Assembly: GCA_902809935.1 (NCBI GenBank)
Contig: LR778134.1
Location: 372,001-436,000 of the forward strand
Length of the DNA stretch: 64,000 nucleotides
Reading direction: 5' to 3'
Source of the DNA: Ruminococcaceae bacterium BL-4
Lineage (GTDB): Bacteria > Bacillota > Clostridia > Oscillospirales > Acutalibacteraceae
Below are positions 33,379 to 43,635 of the stretch, in pieces. Below the pieces are notes generated by a model. That model saw only the letters and a program-made list of their open reading frames with translations, had not been told where the DNA came from and made no database searches. The first letter of the stretch is position 1. Every line of letters begins with the position of its first letter. Position numbers and translations under genes: made by a program.

Positions 33379-33408
33379 TTGACAATCCCCCTCTTTGCGG
33401 TATACAAT
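33379..33408 (+). promoter_or_regulatory. Promoter of rny
   Basis: TTGACA at 33379-33384 with TATACAAT from 33401; the spacer is 16 bases to TATACA or 18 to TACAAT. It lies about 120 bases before the rny start. Confidence 0.75.
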
Positions 33409-33530
33409 TATAAAGAATGCACGATTGGAATATTCATGACTGCATTTTTGGGAATGACGCACCCAATTCTCTTGATATTTTCAAAATCAATTTCTTAAAA
33501 AATCTTTATTAAAAGGAGGTGCCCCTAAAA

Positions 33531-35084
33531 TTGAATATTTTCACAGCAATCCTCATCGCAGCAATTTGTGCAGCGGTGGCTGGTGTTGTGTGCTTTTTTG
33601 CCGGTTCTGCACATCGAAAAAAGGCAGCTGAAGCTGCGATTGGCTCTGCAGAAGAAGAAGCCAAACGGATCGTAAGCGATGCGCTGAAAAATGCAGAATC
33701 CAAAAAGAAAGAAACCTTGCTGGAAGGAAAAGACGAGTTGCATAAGCTGCGCTCAGAAGCGGAAAAGGAAATCAACGACCGCCGCAAAGAAGTACAGCGA
33801 CAGGAACGAAGGATCCAGCAAAAGGAAGAATTTCTAGACAAAAAATCAGAAACATTTGATGCAAAATCTGAAACTCTGCAGCAAAAGCTCAAAGATGCGG
33901 ATCAAAAGCTAGCAGATGCAGAAGAGGTTAAAAAGAGTCAGTTGGAAATGCTGGAAAAGATCTCTGGTTATACAGCAGATCAAGCGAAAGACTATCTGCT
34001 CAAAGACCTTGACAATGAGCTGACTCATGAAAAAGCAGCCAAGCTGATGACCATGGAACAGCAGATGAAAGATAATTCCGACCAAATGGCTCGAGAGATT
34101 ATCTCTATGGCAATTCAGCGCTGTGCCGCAGACCATGTAGCAGAAGCGACTATCAGTGTTGTTCCTCTGCCAAATGATGAAATGAAAGGCCGCATTATCG
34201 GCCGCGAGGGACGCAATATCCGGGCAATTGAAACGATGACCGGAGTCGATCTGATTATTGATGACACACCAGAAGCAATTACCATTTCCAGTTTTGACCC
34301 GGTTCGCCGCGAAATTGCACGAATTGCATTGGAAAGACTGATCTCCGATGGCCGGATTCATCCAGCCAGAATCGAAGAAATGGTGGATAAAGCCCGCCAT
34401 GAAGTGGACGCGACCATTAAACAGGAAGGTGAACGAGCTGTTATTGAGGCCGGTGTAAACGGTCTGCATCCTGAATTGATCAAACTTCTGGGACGATTGC
34501 GTTATCGTACCAGCTATGGGCAGAATGTGCTTAATCATTCTCTTGAAGTTGCTTCCCTTTGTGGAATTATGGCAAGCGAACTTGGAATGGATCCGACTGT
34601 TGCGAGAAGAGCCGGTCTTTTACATGATATTGGAAAATCCCTGGATCACGAGATGGAAGGTTCCCATGTAGATATCGGCGTCGATGTCGCCCGTAAGTAC
34701 AAGGAAAGCGAAGCAATCATTCATGCGATTGCCGCACACCACAATGATATTGAACCTAAAACGGTAATTGCCTGTCTTGTTCAGGCTGCCGATGCAATCA
34801 GTGCCGCTCGTCCCGGCGCTAGGAGAGAGAATCTGGAAAACTACATCAAGCGCCTTGAAAAGCTTGAAGAAGTCGCTTCCAGTTTTGAAGGGGTTGCAAG
34901 CTGCTATGCCATCCAAGCAGGTCGCGAAATCCGCGTAATGGTAAAGCCTGAAGTCATCAGCGACGATCAGATGGTTCTGCTTGCCCGCGAAATTTGTAAC
35001 AAGATTGAAAATGAGCTTGAATATCCCGGTCAGATCAAGGTAAACATTATTCGTGAGAGCCGCGCTTCTGACTATGCAAAATAA
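33531..35084 (+). CDS. rny: Ribonuclease Y
   Basis: Membrane-anchored endonuclease that starts mRNA decay. A TTG start at 33531 fits AAAGGAGG at 33512-33519; the GTG at 33519 lies inside that site. N-terminal membrane helix (residues 3-22), long coiled coil to about residue 200, KH domain with [15 protein letters not shown], and HD domain with [10 protein letters not shown]. Length 517 is standard. It precedes ymdB, the conserved Firmicute pairing, although a terminator separates them here. Confidence 0.96.
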   Translation: MNIFTAILIAAICAAVAGVVCFFAGSAHRKKAAEAAIGSAEEEAKRIVSDALKNAESKKKETLLEGKDELHKLRSEAEKEINDRRKEVQRQERRIQQKEEFLDKKSETFDAKSETLQQKLKDADQKLADAEEVKKSQLEMLEKISGYTADQAKDYLLKDLDNELTHEKAAKLMTMEQQMKDNSDQMAREIISMAIQRCAADHVAEATISVVPLPNDEMKGRIIGREGRNIRAIETMTGVDLIIDDTPEAITISSFDPVRREIARIALERLISDGRIHPARIEEMVDKARHEVDATIKQEGERAVIEAGVNGLHPELIKLLGRLRYRTSYGQNVLNHSLEVASLCGIMASELGMDPTVARRAGLLHDIGKSLDHEMEGSHVDIGVDVARKYKESEAIIHAIAAHHNDIEPKTVIACLVQAADAISAARPGARRENLENYIKRLEKLEEVASSFEGVASCYAIQAGREIRVMVKPEVISDDQMVLLAREICNKIENELEYPGQIKVNIIRESRASDYAK

Positions 35085-35125
35085 ACTTTTGCGGTTAAAC
35101 CGCATGCTTTTCTTTTGAAATCTTG

Positions 35126-35157
35126 CGCCTGTCTGACTTTTCAGACGGGCGTTTTTT
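35126..35157 (+). terminator. Terminator after rny
   Basis: CGCCTGTCTGA at 35126-35136 pairs with TCAGACGGGCG at 35141-35151, followed by TTTTTT. Confidence 0.85.
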
Positions 35158-35244
35158 ATGCTTTAAAGCTGTACTGCTCTTGCCTTTTGGAATTTTTTCC
35201 ACCATAATAGGAAACAGTTGAAAATAGAATCGAGGAACTCTAAA

Positions 35245-36012
35245 ATGAATCTTTTCGCAATCGGAGATGTCGTCGGCAGTATTGGATGCCGATTTCTTCG
35301 GGAAAAACTGCCCGCTTTTAAAAAATATAAAGGGATCGATCTGGTAATTGCTAACGGCGAAAACAGCGCCGACGGCAATGGCCTGACTCCTTCCTCTGCA
35401 CGCTATCTTTTTGACAGCGGTGTCGATGTGCTTACTGGCGGCAATCACAGTTTCCGCAGAAAAGAAAGCTATGAGCTTTATGATACCTGTGAAACGCTTC
35501 TGCGGCCGGCAAACTTCCCTGCTTCCGCTCCGGGAAGAGGATTTACCGTGGTTGATATGGGCCGCATCCAAGTGGGTGTTCTCAACTTAATGGGGGTTGT
35601 CTATCTGGAATCCATGGAATCCCCCTATGATTGTGCTGATCGTCTTTTAAAAAATGCGCCCAAAATTACCGTGGTGGATTTTCATGCAGAAGCGACCGGA
35701 GAAAAGCGCAGTTTTGCTTATTATCTGGATGGAAAAGTCAGCGCAATTTGGGGAACTCATACTCATGTTCAAACAGCCGATGACTGCCTGCTGCCAAAAA
35801 GCACAGGCTATATTTCCGATCTTGGGATGACGGGTACGATCGAATCTGTATTGGGAGTCAAGCCGGAACTGACCATCCAAAAAGCCCGCACCAAAATGCC
35901 CGTTCGCTTTGACCTTTTGCAGGAAGGCCCCTGTAAAATGGACGGATGTCTCTTTGGCATCGATGAAAAAACCGGGCGCTGCCTTTCTGCAGAGCGAATT
36001 GAGCTCACTTAA
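35245..36012 (+). CDS. ymdB: YmdB-family metallophosphoesterase
   Basis: Phosphodiesterase of the YmdB family, a regulator acting on cyclic nucleotides and linked to RNase Y in Bacillus. It opens with MNLFAIGDVVGSIG, and the metal site residues are visible in GDVVG, NGENSA, GGNHSF and GTHTHVQTAD. Length 255 is typical. ATG at 35245, with GAGGAA upstream, is preferred over the ATG at 35218. It follows rny, separated by a terminator. Confidence 0.93.
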   Translation: MNLFAIGDVVGSIGCRFLREKLPAFKKYKGIDLVIANGENSADGNGLTPSSARYLFDSGVDVLTGGNHSFRRKESYELYDTCETLLRPANFPASAPGRGFTVVDMGRIQVGVLNLMGVVYLESMESPYDCADRLLKNAPKITVVDFHAEATGEKRSFAYYLDGKVSAIWGTHTHVQTADDCLLPKSTGYISDLGMTGTIESVLGVKPELTIQKARTKMPVRFDLLQEGPCKMDGCLFGIDEKTGRCLSAERIELT

Positions 36013-36064
36013 AAGTGTTTTATCTTTTACACATATTGTCCCATCACAGCGGAAAAGATTCAGG

Positions 36065-36093
36065 TTGAATCCGCTTATCGATTGTGATATAAT
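36065..36093 (+). promoter_or_regulatory. Promoter of the yloV-recG operon
   Basis: TTGAAT at 36065-36070, 17-base spacer, TATAAT at 36088-36093. Confidence 0.8.
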
Positions 36094-36150
36094 ATTGGAT
36101 ATTAAAAGCATGGAAGCGGTCTGAACCGCCTTATGAAGAGGAGTGTCGAT

Positions 36151-37830
36151 ATGATCAACGGAACTGATCTTCGCAACGCTATGATTTCAGCTGCGAACAA
36201 TATCGCAAAGCATAAGTCCAGCATTGATAAACTGAATATTTTTCCGGTCCCCGATGGAGATACCGGAACCAATATGTCTATGACTATCGGAAATGCCGCC
36301 GCTGAACTTGAAAAAGTAACAGAAGAAAAAACAGCCGGCGAAGTAGCCCACATTGCAGCAAGTGCTCTGTTGCGTGGTGCCCGTGGGAATTCCGGAGTCA
36401 TTCTTTCTTTGCTTTTCCGTGGGTTCTCAAAAGGAACAGAAGGAATGGACACGCTTGGCGGAAGCGATCTTGTCAACGCACTGGGAATCGGTGTAGAAGC
36501 TGCCTATAAAGCAGTTATGAAACCAGCTGAAGGAACAATCTTAACCGTTTCCCGTGTTGCCTGCGAAAAAGGAAAAGCTGCCGCAGCAATCGATGACGAT
36601 CCGGTTTATGTATGGAGTGCCGTTTGTAAGGGTGCTGCAGAAGCTTTGGAAAATACGCCTGAACTTTTACCAGTCCTTAAAAAAGCCGGCGTCGTGGATG
36701 CAGGCGGAAAAGGACTCTGCTATATTTTTGAAGGCATGATGAGTGTTTTTCGTGACGGCGTCATCATCGAAAACGATGGGGACGAAGAGGAAAAAAGCGC
36801 TTCTGCTTCTCTAAGCGATGATTTCTTCCGCAATGCTGCTGCTGAATTTGATCAGGAAATTCACTACACTTATTGTACTGAATTTATTGTTGGGCGTAAT
36901 CCCGAGATTCAGAAAGATCCAGAGGAACTTCGTACTTTCCTCGAAACCATGGGCGACTGTGTTGTAGTAGTTTCAGACGATGAGATCATCAAAGTTCATG
37001 TGCATACAGAAGATCCAGGAAACGCTTTGGAAGCCGCTCTTGTCTTTGGACAGCTATTGACTGTAAAAGTTGACAACATGAAAGAACAGCACCGCAAAGC
37101 ACAGGCAACAGAAGCTGCTAAAAAAGAAGAACTCAAAAACGCAGAGTTGAAATCTGTAGAACCTACGGAAGAAATCGGATTTATTTCCGTAGCCGCTGGA
37201 GAAGGACTCGCAACCCTCTTTAAAGATCTTGGATGCACTCACGTTGTGAGCGGTGGTCAAACGATGAATCCCAGCACAGAAGACATTTTGGAAGCTGTCA
37301 AAGCAACTCCGGCCAAAAATGTTATGATCCTGCCGAATAATAAAAATATTATTATGGCCGCTGAACAGTGCATTCCGCTCGTCACCGACCGTAAAGTGAT
37401 TGTTTTGCCTACCCGTACAATTCCGCAGGGACTTTCCGCCATGCTTTCTTATGATCCGGAATCCACTACGGAAGAAAATTCCGTTAAAATGATGGAAGCT
37501 GCCGGGAATGTAAATACCGGCATGGTTACTTTTGCCGCTCGTGACAGTGAGTTCGGTGGCCATAAGATGAAACAAGGCGATATTCTTGGCCTTGAGAACG
37601 GCAAGATGAAGCTGATTGAAAAAGATTACGTTCATACTTGCAGCAAATTGACCCGCTCCATGGTAAATCGTGCTACCTCCTTTATCACCATTATCTATGG
37701 TCAGGATGTAACCGAAGAGCAGGCAAATGATGCCTATAACCGCATCAAATCCCATGTAAGTTCCGACATTGAAGTCACTTTAGTAAACGGTGGTCAGCCA
37801 GTTTATTACTTTATCATTTCAGTTGAATAA
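36151..37830 (+). CDS. YloV/FakA-type DAK2-domain kinase
   Basis: A 559-residue fatty-acid kinase-like protein. The N-terminal DAK2 nucleotide domain has FPVPDGDTGTNMSMTI and GARGNSGVILS; the C-terminal DegV-like part has VSGGQTMNPSTEDI. FakA-type proteins phosphorylate fatty acids bound by FakB partners. ATG at 36151, with AAGAGGAG upstream, is preferred over 36133. It is followed by recG, as in Bacillus where yloV lies near recG. No yloU (asp23) is found directly upstream. Confidence 0.9.
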   Translation: MINGTDLRNAMISAANNIAKHKSSIDKLNIFPVPDGDTGTNMSMTIGNAAAELEKVTEEKTAGEVAHIAASALLRGARGNSGVILSLLFRGFSKGTEGMDTLGGSDLVNALGIGVEAAYKAVMKPAEGTILTVSRVACEKGKAAAAIDDDPVYVWSAVCKGAAEALENTPELLPVLKKAGVVDAGGKGLCYIFEGMMSVFRDGVIIENDGDEEEKSASASLSDDFFRNAAAEFDQEIHYTYCTEFIVGRNPEIQKDPEELRTFLETMGDCVVVVSDDEIIKVHVHTEDPGNALEAALVFGQLLTVKVDNMKEQHRKAQATEAAKKEELKNAELKSVEPTEEIGFISVAAGEGLATLFKDLGCTHVVSGGQTMNPSTEDILEAVKATPAKNVMILPNNKNIIMAAEQCIPLVTDRKVIVLPTRTIPQGLSAMLSYDPESTTEENSVKMMEAAGNVNTGMVTFAARDSEFGGHKMKQGDILGLENGKMKLIEKDYVHTCSKLTRSMVNRATSFITIIYGQDVTEEQANDAYNRIKSHVSSDIEVTLVNGGQPVYYFIISVE

Positions 37831-37867
37831 TTCCAATTGAAAACCACCAAAAAGGTTGGGGTTTTTC

Positions 37868-39892
37868 GTGTCTCTTTTTTCGGTTCCAATTTCAAATTTA
37901 AAAGGCGTCGGCAAAAAACGTGCTCCTCTTTTCCAAAAAATCGGAGTGCTTTCTGTCGGCGCTTTATTGCGCCTTTATCCCCGTACCTATGAAGACTGGA
38001 ATCACTGTTCTACCGTTTCTGATGCTGTTCCAGGGACTGTTTGTGCCATTCGGGCAACAGTTTCTTCAATTGGTTCTCCCGTCCGGGTTCATAGCGGAAT
38101 GATTCTGCTTAAAGGTGCTGCAGAAGATGGAACCGGAACTCTGAATCTTACCTTTTTTAATAATCCCTATATTCCGCACCTTTTGATTCCTGACAGCACC
38201 TATATTTTCTACGGAAAAGTAACGGAAAATTTCGGGCACAAAGAAATGGCTTCTCCTGCATTTCTCTTAGAAGAACGCTGTACAGGACTTCGGCCAATCT
38301 ATCCACAGACAAAGGGTCTCACCAGCCGTATGATCGAAAACGCAGTCCGCGAAGCTTTGCGCCTGCTGCCCGAAACGATCAAAGATCCAATTTCCTCTCC
38401 TCTGCGCAAGGAAGAAGGGCTCTGCTATCTGCGGTTTGCTCTCGAAAATATTCATTGCCCCAAAGACACCGAATCCATGGAAACTGCACGCAGACGGCTG
38501 ATTTTTGAAGAGCTTCTTGTGCTGCAGTTAGGGCTTCTTTCTATGAAAAGCCATACCCGCGAAAAGAGCAAATTTTGTATTAAAGCTGAATACACAAAGG
38601 AATTTTGGAACCTTCTTCCCTTTTCTCCTACCAATGCACAAAAACGTGCTGTAGAAGATTCGATTGCGGATTTAATGAGTGGAAATCCGATGAATCGTCT
38701 AATTCAAGGCGATGTTGGCAGCGGAAAAACCGTTGTTGCAGCTGCGCTTTGCCATACGATGGCGAAAAATAAGATTCAGTCGGCACTGATGGTTCCGACC
38801 GATATCCTTGCCCATCAGCATTTTGCCTCGCTCTCTCCCCTTCTTGGAAGATGTGGAATTCGGGTTGGTCTTTTGACTGGCTCGATGAAAGCAAAAGAGA
38901 AACGAGAAATAAAATCCGCTCTGCTTTCGGGAGAAATTGATGTTCTAATCGGCACACATGCAATTCTCACGCAGGATGTGCAGTTTCAAAATCTCGGCCT
39001 TGTCATTACGGACGAGCAGCACCGGTTCGGAGTTCGGCAAAGAGCAGAACTGGCAGAAAAATCAAAAGGTACCCATGTTCTTGTCATGAGTGCAACGCCG
39101 ATTCCACGGACACTGGCGCTTATTATTTATGGAGACCTCGATCTTTCAGTAATTGATGAGCTTCCTCCCGGCAGACAAAAAATAAAGACTTTTTGGATTA
39201 CCGGAGACAAGCGCCGGCGTGCATTTGGCTTTTTGGAAAAGCAGGTAAAGCTTCATCGGCAATGCTATGTGATCTGCCCCATGATTGAGGAAGGAAGCGA
39301 AAAAGCCAGTGTCACAGAATATGCAAAAAAGCTGAAAAAGGAACTGCCTTCCTGCCGAATCGGTGCTCTCCATGGACGAATGAAAACAACAGAGAAAGAT
39401 AAAATTATGGAGGACTTTTCCGCCGGAAGCCTTGATATTCTCGTCTCGACAACTGTTGTCGAAGTCGGCGTTGATGTACCGAACGCAACCGTTATGCTGA
39501 TTGAAAACGCAGAACAGCATGGGCTTTCGCAGCTGCATCAGCTGCGTGGACGAGTCGGGCGCGGTAAATTTCAGTCTTATTGTATTCTAATTTCCGACGC
39601 GCAAAACGATAACGCACAGGAAAGAATGAAGGCAATGTGTGAAACACAGGATGGTTTCGAGATCGCCGACCGGGATTTAAAACTGCGTGGCCCCGGAGAT
39701 TTCTTTGGAGATCGTCAGCATGGTCTTCCCCAATTAAAAATCGCCGACATCAACACCGATTTGGCAGTCCTCAAGCGAACGCAAATAATTGCCCGCTCTC
39801 TTTTAGCGGAAGATCCTGAGCTTAAAAATGAAGATCACCGCGGCCTTTGCGCAGAAGTACGGCTTCTTTTTCAATCTCTTGAATCCTCTTAA
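37868..39892 (+). CDS. recG: ATP-dependent DNA helicase RecG
   Basis: Branch-migrating helicase that remodels stalled forks. The wedge domain is N-terminal (about 60-160). Helicase motifs include GDVGSGKT near residue 285, DEQHRFGV near 385, SATPIPRT, and QLRGRVGRG near 565. Length 674 is normal. The start is uncertain: GTG at 37868 is chosen, TTG at 37856 being too near AAGG. Convergent with sbcC across a two-way terminator. Confidence 0.95.
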   Translation: MSLFSVPISNLKGVGKKRAPLFQKIGVLSVGALLRLYPRTYEDWNHCSTVSDAVPGTVCAIRATVSSIGSPVRVHSGMILLKGAAEDGTGTLNLTFFNNPYIPHLLIPDSTYIFYGKVTENFGHKEMASPAFLLEERCTGLRPIYPQTKGLTSRMIENAVREALRLLPETIKDPISSPLRKEEGLCYLRFALENIHCPKDTESMETARRRLIFEELLVLQLGLLSMKSHTREKSKFCIKAEYTKEFWNLLPFSPTNAQKRAVEDSIADLMSGNPMNRLIQGDVGSGKTVVAAALCHTMAKNKIQSALMVPTDILAHQHFASLSPLLGRCGIRVGLLTGSMKAKEKREIKSALLSGEIDVLIGTHAILTQDVQFQNLGLVITDEQHRFGVRQRAELAEKSKGTHVLVMSATPIPRTLALIIYGDLDLSVIDELPPGRQKIKTFWITGDKRRRAFGFLEKQVKLHRQCYVICPMIEEGSEKASVTEYAKKLKKELPSCRIGALHGRMKTTEKDKIMEDFSAGSLDILVSTTVVEVGVDVPNATVMLIENAEQHGLSQLHQLRGRVGRGKFQSYCILISDAQNDNAQERMKAMCETQDGFEIADRDLKLRGPGDFFGDRQHGLPQLKIADINTDLAVLKRTQIIARSLLAEDPELKNEDHRGLCAEVRLLFQSLESS

Positions 39893-39910
39893 ATCGAATA
39901 AAATATTATA

Positions 39911-39946
39911 AAAATGGACTGTCCAAAATCTTCGGCAGTCCATTTT
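39911..39946. terminator. Bidirectional terminator between recG and sbcC
   Basis: AAAATGGACTG at 39911-39921 pairs with CAGTCCATTTT at 39936-39946, with A/T-rich flanks on both sides. It serves both convergent operons. Confidence 0.85.
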
Positions 39947-39952
39947 TTATGT

Positions 39953-42376
39953 TTATAAAGTTTTTACACACAGAGTTCCTGTCCCATCGGAAAGTTTTCC
40001 GACTCTTACCTGTAGGGGAATTGCACTCTCTAATTCGGTCACATGAGAAATGATTCCTACCGTTCGGCCGCTCTGCTGAAGGCGCAAAAGTGCATTCATA
40101 GCAGTATCCAGCGTCTCCTGATCCAAACTTCCGAATCCCTCGTCAATAAAAATGGAATCCAGACGGACGCTCCCGGAAGAACTCTGCACCACATCGGAAA
40201 GCCCAAATGCCAACGAAAGAGATGCTAGAAAAAGTTCTCCGCCCGAAAGCGTTGCTACTTCTCTTGCTCCACCTGCCGCAGCATCCAGAACACGTAAATC
40301 AAGCCCGCCCCTTGCATTTCCATTGCTTTCTTCTGTTGCTCGAATCAGCTGATAACGGTTTCCGGAAAGATCGGCGAAAAAGAGATTTGCGCTCTGCAGA
40401 ATTTCGTCCAGCATTACACCCAATACAAAATTCTGAATGGGGACTTTCATCGCAGAATCCCCGGAAAGCAATTTGGCAAGGCGGCTTACTCTCGCGTACT
40501 GCTCCTGAAGCTTTTCACCCTGTGTTTCCAACTGTTTTAACTGTTCCAAGGACTTTTCTGCACTCTGCAGCCGTTCCTGTGCAGCACCTTTTTGGGCCGA
40601 AAGTTCAGCAACACGATTCTGCGCTTCTTTTCGTGCCTCTCCGATCGCTTCAACATTCGGGCGCTCTGCCTGCTCCCCGTAAGCCATATGATATGCTTCT
40701 AATGCCCTGCGGTCTGTTTCTTGTGCATTTAAAAACGCTTTTTTTGCACTTTCCAGTGAAGCTGCCGCTGCCGCCATCGAGCGCTGCGCCAACTGCAGCC
40801 GCTCTGTGATTTTCTTTTCCATCTTTTCACAGTCGGAAATCGATTTTTCTATTTTCTCCAGAACGGATTTTAATTCTGCTGCCGAAGAATTCCCCTGTAC
40901 GGTTTTAGAAAGCTCTTCAATTTTTGCCTCTTCTGCCGCCAAAGACTGCCCCAGCAGATTCTGCTCTTTTTCTGCCGACTGCACCAGATCCCGGGCCTTT
41001 TCACGTTCCTGTTCCAACAGCTTTAATTTTTTGCGCGCTTTTTCCAGCTTTTCTACAGCCTCTTCGGTTTCCTTGCGATGCTTTATAAGTGCCTGCAAAA
41101 TGAGTGAAGGTTCCGCAGGAATCGGATGCTCTAAAGAGCCGCAGACCGGACATGCTTTTCCCTTTTCAAGATGAACTGCTACCGCCGCCGCTGCATTTTT
41201 GTTGATCTCCTGCTCTATCTGAGTTGACAAAGACGGCAAAAGAGAAGCTGTCTTGCTAATTTGTTCAATATAAGCATTTCCCTTTTCGCATCTTTCTGAA
41301 GTTTCATTCCATTCTTTTTCCGCTGCTTCTTTTACTTTTCTCTGTTCCTCTGCCTGCTTTTTTAACTTTTGACAATGCTCCTCAACGGACTGCAGTCTGT
41401 TGACCCCTTCCAAAGCCATTTGAAGACTGCCTCGCTTTTCCCTCAGAGAATCCGCCTTTTTCCTTGCTTCTTCTGCCTTGGGTAAAAAAGCTTCCGCTTG
41501 TTTCTTTTCCTCTGCCGCATTTTTTGCCCGCCGAGAAGATTCTTCCTGCTCTTTGCGGCAGCTGATCAACATCTTTTGAGAAGTATCGAGGGCAGCTGCC
41601 AGTTGATATGCGCGATTCTGCCTTTCAAGCTCTGTCTGCGCTTTTTCATGTTCTTTAATTAGTTCACTGATTTTAATTTTTTGATTCTTACAGAAATTTT
41701 CCAGTTCTTCCCCGCTAGAAGAAGATTCCCGCTCCAAAATAGAATTTTTAGACGCTAAATTTTCCCCTGCTGCCCGAGAAAGTGTACGTTCCTTGTCTCT
41801 CATCCTCTGCGTTAGAACTTTCCATTTTCCCGCATGAAAAAGGGTTTGCAACAAGGAAGCCTTTTTCATGGAATTAGACATTAAAAGCCGCAGAAAATCC
41901 CCCTGCGGCAACACTACGACCTGAGAAAACTGCTCACAATTTAATCCCAAAAGCTTTTCCGCCCATTCCCGAATTGCTTTGTCGGAACCAGATTCCAGCA
42001 GCTTCCATTCTCCTGTATCATCTTTTTTCCAGCACTCATTTGTCTCTTTGATCTTTTCCTCTCCGGTACCGCGTCCAGCATAATGTTTTTGTTCACGGTA
42101 AAATTTATAGATTTTCCCCGAAAGAGCAAACGTAAATTCCACAAAAGTTTCCTCTTTCATCGCAGCAGAAAGGCTGCGCATACTATCCCAACTGCGTCGG
42201 CCCCCCGTTGCTTTTCCATAAAGTGCAAAACACATGGCATCCAAAATTGTTGTCTTTCCGCCGCCGGTATTTCCGGTAATCAAAAACAGCGGATGTTCCC
42301 CGAGACTTTCAAAGTTAAGACTCGTTTCGTGCAGATAGCAGCCGAATGCTTTCATACGCAAAAAAAGTGCTTTCAT
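39953..42376 (-). CDS. sbcC: Exonuclease SbcC, ATPase subunit
   Basis: The SMC-like partner of SbcD, which cleaves hairpins and blocked ends. Walker A GNTGGGKT at residues 35-42; two coiled-coil arms meet at a zinc hook CPVC near residue 405; the C-terminal ABC signature LSGGELFLASLSLAF is followed by Walker B IFIDEGFGSLD. Length 807 is shorter than the E. coli protein because of shorter arms. It overlaps sbcD by 4 bases. Confidence 0.95.
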   Translation of the reverse strand: MKALFLRMKAFGCYLHETSLNFESLGEHPLFLITGNTGGGKTTILDAMCFALYGKATGGRRSWDSMRSLSAAMKEETFVEFTFALSGKIYKFYREQKHYAGRGTGEEKIKETNECWKKDDTGEWKLLESGSDKAIREWAEKLLGLNCEQFSQVVVLPQGDFLRLLMSNSMKKASLLQTLFHAGKWKVLTQRMRDKERTLSRAAGENLASKNSILERESSSSGEELENFCKNQKIKISELIKEHEKAQTELERQNRAYQLAAALDTSQKMLISCRKEQEESSRRAKNAAEEKKQAEAFLPKAEEARKKADSLREKRGSLQMALEGVNRLQSVEEHCQKLKKQAEEQRKVKEAAEKEWNETSERCEKGNAYIEQISKTASLLPSLSTQIEQEINKNAAAAVAVHLEKGKACPVCGSLEHPIPAEPSLILQALIKHRKETEEAVEKLEKARKKLKLLEQEREKARDLVQSAEKEQNLLGQSLAAEEAKIEELSKTVQGNSSAAELKSVLEKIEKSISDCEKMEKKITERLQLAQRSMAAAAASLESAKKAFLNAQETDRRALEAYHMAYGEQAERPNVEAIGEARKEAQNRVAELSAQKGAAQERLQSAEKSLEQLKQLETQGEKLQEQYARVSRLAKLLSGDSAMKVPIQNFVLGVMLDEILQSANLFFADLSGNRYQLIRATEESNGNARGGLDLRVLDAAAGGAREVATLSGGELFLASLSLAFGLSDVVQSSSGSVRLDSIFIDEGFGSLDQETLDTAMNALLRLQQSGRTVGIISHVTELESAIPLQVRVGKLSDGTGTLCVKTL

Positions 42377-43518
42377 TCGGCTTTCTCCCCCTCTTCTTCC
42401 AAATCTATGCGAAGCATTTTCTGAACCAATTTTTTATCTTCTTCCTCTGCCTCTATTCCGCAGATTTGTTCCATAAATTCCTCAAAAATGGTCAAATCAT
42501 CCGCTCTGTGATGGATCTGTTCCCGTAATTTCTGATTATCTCCTTCCCCTTTGGAAAGAAGCCATTGGCTTGAAAGTCCAAGAAGGTTTGGATAATAGGG
42601 GCGCAGCTGGTCAAGCGGCAGATAAACCGGTTTTGTATCACAAAGCTCGGCAAAAAGATAATCTTCACTTGGATTTTCTTTGGCTTCTTGCAAAAGCTCC
42701 TCAAAATTTCCAGAAATCACCCGAACTTTGTTGGGCGGACAAACCGGAATCTCCGTAACCTCTTGTCCACCATTTTTCCATTCTACCATAGTCACCGATT
42801 TTTTCTGATTCGCTTCATCAAAAGAATAGGTGAGCGGTGAACCGGAATATCGTCCTTTGCCCGCCTTTTGCGGCCCATGAAGATGTCCCAAAGCCGTATA
42901 ATCAAATTTTTCGAACAGATCCGTCCCTACCTGTGCGCTTCCACCCACAAATGCCGGACTTTCACTGGCACCGATCTGTCCCCCTGCCGCAAAGCAATGC
43001 GTCACCAAAACATTCACGGCCTCTTCTTTTGGCTCCACTTTTTCGATCATCGCACGAAATGCTTCATCCATAGAATGAATTTCTTCCTGCCCCAACAACT
43101 CCCTTATCTGTGCGGGTTCACAGAACGGCAGAGTCCAAAAACAAATTTTTTCCGATGCGGTTGTAAGCTCTATCGGATGAAAAAGCTCTTCCGGACGAGT
43201 TGCCAAAACGATTCCGCTTTGCCTTAAAAGAGTGCTCCCAAGAGAAAGCCGTTTTGCCCCATCGTGATTTCCTGCAACTGCAATCAGTGGAATCCCCATT
43301 TTATGAAGCTGCGTATAAAAATCATCCAGCAGCGTAATTGCTTCTACGGGCGGCACCTGCCGATCAAAAAGATCCCCTGCTACAACAATGGCATCCGGAT
43401 GCTCTCGCTCCAGCAAAGGCAATAAAAACGAATTTAAAAACCATTTCTGATCTTCCAGAAGGGATCTTCCGTATAGACTTTTCCCAAGATGCCAATCTGC
43501 CGTATGCAGAATTTTCAT
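42373..43518 (-). CDS. sbcD: Exonuclease SbcD, nuclease subunit
   Basis: Calcineurin-type nuclease of the SbcCD (Mre11-Rad50-like) complex. Metal-site motifs are visible: HTADWHLGK at residue 4, GDLFDR near 48, GNHDGAKR near 83, and ALGHLHGPQ near 210. Length 381. It is the first gene of the sbcDC operon, translationally coupled to sbcC. Confidence 0.95.
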   Translation of the reverse strand: MKILHTADWHLGKSLYGRSLLEDQKWFLNSFLLPLLEREHPDAIVVAGDLFDRQVPPVEAITLLDDFYTQLHKMGIPLIAVAGNHDGAKRLSLGSTLLRQSGIVLATRPEELFHPIELTTASEKICFWTLPFCEPAQIRELLGQEEIHSMDEAFRAMIEKVEPKEEAVNVLVTHCFAAGGQIGASESPAFVGGSAQVGTDLFEKFDYTALGHLHGPQKAGKGRYSGSPLTYSFDEANQKKSVTMVEWKNGGQEVTEIPVCPPNKVRVISGNFEELLQEAKENPSEDYLFAELCDTKPVYLPLDQLRPYYPNLLGLSSQWLLSKGEGDNQKLREQIHHRADDLTIFEEFMEQICGIEAEEEDKKLVQKMLRIDLEEEGEKAE

Positions 43519-43581
43519 TTGGTGTTTCCTCCATTCTCTCTGAAAAATCCTTGTTTCATACTTTCCTTTTTCTCGAAATAC

Positions 43582-43590
43582 TGGTATACT
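43582..43590 (+). promoter_or_regulatory. Extended -10 element before the carboxypeptidase gene
   Basis: TGGTATACT at 43582-43590, with no good -35, 46 bases before the start codon. Probable promoter. Confidence 0.5.
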
Positions 43591-43635
43591 AAATATTATT
43601 AATTTTTATTTTATCACATTGGAGGCAAAAGTTCT

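Noticed and set aside
33907-34538. 209-codon reverse frame opposite rny
   Set aside because: Antisense to the coiled-coil and KH parts of RNase Y; no support of its own.
40207-40809. 200-codon forward frame opposite sbcC
   Set aside because: Antisense to conserved SbcC coding; product is Leu/Pro/His-rich with no ribosome site.
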